DNA of 64,000 nucleotides from Providencia vermicola (GTDB lineage Bacteria; Pseudomonadota; Gammaproteobacteria; Enterobacterales; Enterobacteriaceae): NCBI RefSeq assembly GCF_020381325.1, contig NZ_JAGSPI010000007.1, positions 1 to 64,000 of the forward strand, read 5' to 3'. Shown piece by piece: positions 61,893 to 64,000 of this stretch (position 1 is its first letter; each line of letters starts with the position of its first letter). The notes under the pieces were generated by a model. It saw only the letters and a program-made list of their open reading frames with translations, ran no database searches and was not told where the DNA came from. The position numbers and the translations under genes were made by a program.

Positions 61893-62722
61893 GAATCAAA
61901 ACCTTGAGTAAGAATGCCATAATCTTGAGGCTTTCTATCGCGTAAATATGGAATGGTTAAACGTGTATGGGCTTGTAAAACAAAATCAATTTCGCCAATT
62001 AATAACGCTTCACCATCACATGTGGCTTTACAAAGCACTTGCCCACGAGGGCCTAACACTTTGCTACCACCAAATAAGTGTAAATCCCCTTCATGACCCC
62101 AGCGGTTAACAGCCAATAAATGTGCACCATTTTCCAAAGAACGGGATGCTGTATTAATGTCCCACATATCTTTATCTTGCACACACCAAGCAGAAGGTGC
62201 GATTAGCAGCTCTGCGCCTTGAAGGGTCAAAATACGCGCAACCTCAGGAAACCCCATGTCATAGCAAATCATGATGCCAATTTTGCCAATTGGCGTATCA
62301 AATACAGGAAAGCTATCACCACGACTAAACCATTGTTTCTCAATACCAAAAGCATGTACTTTTCGAAACACACCGCTGATACCTTCACACCCTGGGTTCC
62401 ACACGCCAACCGCGTTATAGATGTCCCCAAGGTAGTCACCTCGTTCCACAAAACCACTCACGATAGTGATATTCAAACGTGTCGCAAGTTCGCTAAATAA
62501 ACGATATGTTTCGCTTCCTGTAGAATCGCTGAGATCCCACAGCTTCGTATTTAGCAAATCACCGCGATAACCTGTTGTGGCAAGCTCTGGAAAACAAATA
62601 AGTTTAGCTCCAGACTCTGCCGCTTGTTCACATAACAGCGCCATACGCTGCAAGTTACCTTGTTTATTCCCCAGTTCAGAATCAAACTGAGCAAGGGCAA
62701 CTTTGACCTTGCTACCTGACAT
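61889..62722 (-). CDS. Carbon-nitrogen hydrolase (nitrilase superfamily)
   Basis: The 277-residue enzyme has the nitrilase-superfamily triad: Glu in CFPELATTGYRG, Lys in FRKVHAFG and Cys in MICYDMGFPEVAR. Length and motifs fit amidases and N-carbamoyl amino acid hydrolases; the substrate cannot be decided. AAGGAAAG precedes the start, ten bases after the permease stop. Coupling to an NCS1 permease suggests hydrolysis of an imported nitrogen compound such as a ureide, a carbamoyl acid or an amide. Confidence 0.87.
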   Translation of the reverse strand: MSGSKVKVALAQFDSELGNKQGNLQRMALLCEQAAESGAKLICFPELATTGYRGDLLNTKLWDLSDSTGSETYRLFSELATRLNITIVSGFVERGDYLGDIYNAVGVWNPGCEGISGVFRKVHAFGIEKQWFSRGDSFPVFDTPIGKIGIMICYDMGFPEVARILTLQGAELLIAPSAWCVQDKDMWDINTASRSLENGAHLLAVNRWGHEGDLHLFGGSKVLGPRGQVLCKATCDGEALLIGEIDFVLQAHTRLTIPYLRDRKPQDYGILTQGFDS

Positions 62723-62732
62723 CGCACTTTCC

Positions 62733-64000
62733 TTAATCTAAGTGAGCCACTTTGCGAAAATGCACCGTATCGACACCTTTTGCTTTCGCTTGCCAGCGCA
62801 TGCCAATCCAATAAGCCAGCGCACCTGTAATTAAAGAGTTAAGTGCAGGAATACCATAATCGGCATGTAATGGACCTAATTCTGACGTTCCCCACCCCAC
62901 AATAACAGCTAACAACCACACTACGAGTGTCACAGGGTTATAAGCTTCACAGCTAGATGGCAGCACACCTTGTTCGCGGGTGATATCAAGCTCTTTGCGA
63001 TCGCGTTTTAAGATGTAATAGTCAACAACCATGATCCCAGCGACTGGTGGGATAGCAATGCCTAAGTAAATTAAGAAACTAATAAAATTGTCTAAAATAC
63101 CTAACATGGAGGCAATCGTACCGAAAACACCAATCACCCATGTTAAATAGCGACGGTCAAAACGCTTATTAAAGATGGCGTTAAGCAGCGTTGAAAACCC
63201 GAGTGATGATGAATACAGATTAATATCATTCATTTTTATGGTGGCAAAGATAACAATCGATGCACCTAATAAGCCTGTTAATGCCATCATCAAATCAAAT
63301 ACTTGGCTGGTACGTAATGCCAGAGCCATCAGTACCGCTATCATATTGACTAAAAGTTCACCAAAAAATGTCCCGATTAACGTCATCCAAAAGACATCCT
63401 TCGGTTTTTTCATAAAGCGGCTAATATCTGGTGTGGTGACCGCTGAAATAATAAAACCACCTGCAACCATGGTAATTGCCGCAGGCATTGTCATTAAAGA
63501 CCCAGCAGGGGCAGTATCATTGATAAGTGCACCAAGATCCTGACCTGATAATAAATTATACGTTGCCCAGCCTAATGCGAATAAAAAGAGCGGCGTTGAA
63601 ATATTGGCAGTAATAGATAAAAATCGATACCCATATACCGTAATAATCGTCACCGCAATACCTGTAATAAGTGACCAAGTCCCTGGTGTTAGCACATTAG
63701 TCGCTTTATACATTCCATCCGCAAAGAAACCATTTTGGACGCCAAACCAGCCCATCAAGGAGATGGCAATCGCGCCACCAATAAGAGCTGAACCTAACTT
63801 TCCAAAACCAGACCACCTTGACAGTAGACTGATTGACATTCCTTCGCGGCATGCAGCTGCTCCAAGCCCCCAACTGACTACCTGTAAAATTACAGAGCCA
63901 AGGATGGTCGCCCAAAACGCCTGCCAAAAAGTTAACCCATAACCGAGGGCTGCACCTAACATCACTTGTGAAACACAAGCGAGTGCGCCAATTCGTAGAA
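62733..64000 (-). CDS. NCS1 family nucleobase/cation symporter, 5' end outside the window
   Basis: At least 422 codons are present, and the frame stays open to the window edge (upstream residues read RIGALACVSQV before MLGAALGYG). The protein has the NCS1 pattern of about twelve membrane helices: GAALGYGLTFWQAFWATILGSV, WFGVQNGFF, TTPDISRFMKKPKDVFWMTLIG and PVAGIMVVDYYILKRD. Members import cytosine, allantoin, hydantoins, uracil or related compounds with Na+ or H+. A GTG at 63965 is an internal codon of the longer frame, not a start. The hydrolase gene follows directly. Confidence 0.88.
   Translation of the reverse strand, partial: LRIGALACVSQVMLGAALGYGLTFWQAFWATILGSVILQVVSWGLGAAACREGMSISLLSRWSGFGKLGSALIGGAIAISLMGWFGVQNGFFADGMYKATNVLTPGTWSLITGIAVTIITVYGYRFLSITANISTPLFLFALGWATYNLLSGQDLGALINDTAPAGSLMTMPAAITMVAGGFIISAVTTPDISRFMKKPKDVFWMTLIGTFFGELLVNMIAVLMALALRTSQVFDLMMALTGLLGASIVIFATIKMNDINLYSSSLGFSTLLNAIFNKRFDRRYLTWVIGVFGTIASMLGILDNFISFLIYLGIAIPPVAGIMVVDYYILKRDRKELDITREQGVLPSSCEAYNPVTLVVWLLAVIVGWGTSELGPLHADYGIPALNSLITGALAYWIGMRWQAKAKGVDTVHFRKVAHLD

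Noticed and set aside
63706-63978. Alternative minus-strand frame within the NCS1 permease
   Set aside because: The NCS1 frame is continuous and has family motifs through this region.

Overview
The window looks like one end of a draft-genome contig from an enterobacterium of the family Morganellaceae, most likely Providencia or a close relative. It is AT-rich. Its core proteins are close to those of E. coli (S1, Cmk, AroA, SerC, SeqA, Fur, PflB, SerS, FtsK, Lrp, ClpA and others). It also carries a CcmA-type bactofilin, known from Proteus mirabilis. The first 19 bases match the Tn5 mosaic end used in tagmentation libraries and run into a perfect GGTGTT hexamer array, so positions 1-93 are best read as library or assembly artefact rather than chromosome. 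This assignment rests on recalled protein sequences only; no search was run.

Region by region. 100-5760: ihfB, rpsA, cmk, aroA and serC on the minus strand, in the order known from E. coli. 5925-22300: a block that lies elsewhere in E. coli, here joined directly to serC: pgm-seqA (minus), ybfF, ybfE, fldA and fur (plus), then ccmA, chiP, a short-chain dehydrogenase and the periplasmic asparaginase ansB. Within it, between ybfF and ybfE, sits a three-gene type I secretion operon in the order ABC transporter, membrane fusion protein, ABC transporter. This is the order of the rtxBDE exporter of MARTX toxins, but no toxin gene is present. 22480-33900: ycaO, a sugar-acid catabolic cluster (UxaA-type dehydratase, MFS permease, DapA-family aldolase and a divergent IclR regulator), then focA-pflB-pflA, which has FNR-like sites upstream.

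33900-40000 is an accessory stretch: a divergent DUF2000/AsnC pair, a BPSS1780-like membrane protein, hydroxyarylic acid decarboxylase subunits C and D without subunit B, a LysR regulator and a TSUP permease. 40080-59870 returns to the E. coli order: serS, rarA, lolA, ftsK, lrp, trxB, cydD, cydC, aat, infA, clpA, clpS, cspD. A DUF4153 membrane protein is inserted between trxB and cydD, and the tRNA-Ser gene that E. coli has between infA and clpA is absent. 59900-64000 holds a second accessory cluster: a DUF1177 protein, an IclR regulator, a carbon-nitrogen hydrolase and an NCS1 permease cut by the window end.

Functional groupings: aat, clpS and clpA together make and read N-degron substrates; cydDC and trxB act in redox homeostasis and cytochrome bd assembly; focA-pflB-pflA is the anaerobic formate module; fldA-fur links flavodoxin and iron control. 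No rRNA, tRNA, insertion sequence, prophage or CRISPR array was recognised. The parts most worth a second look are the toxin-less MARTX-type secretion operon, the NCS1/hydrolase/DUF1177 cluster, the sugar-acid cluster with its repeated TTTGAAC motif, and the perfect 11-copy PQQ repeat in FtsK.
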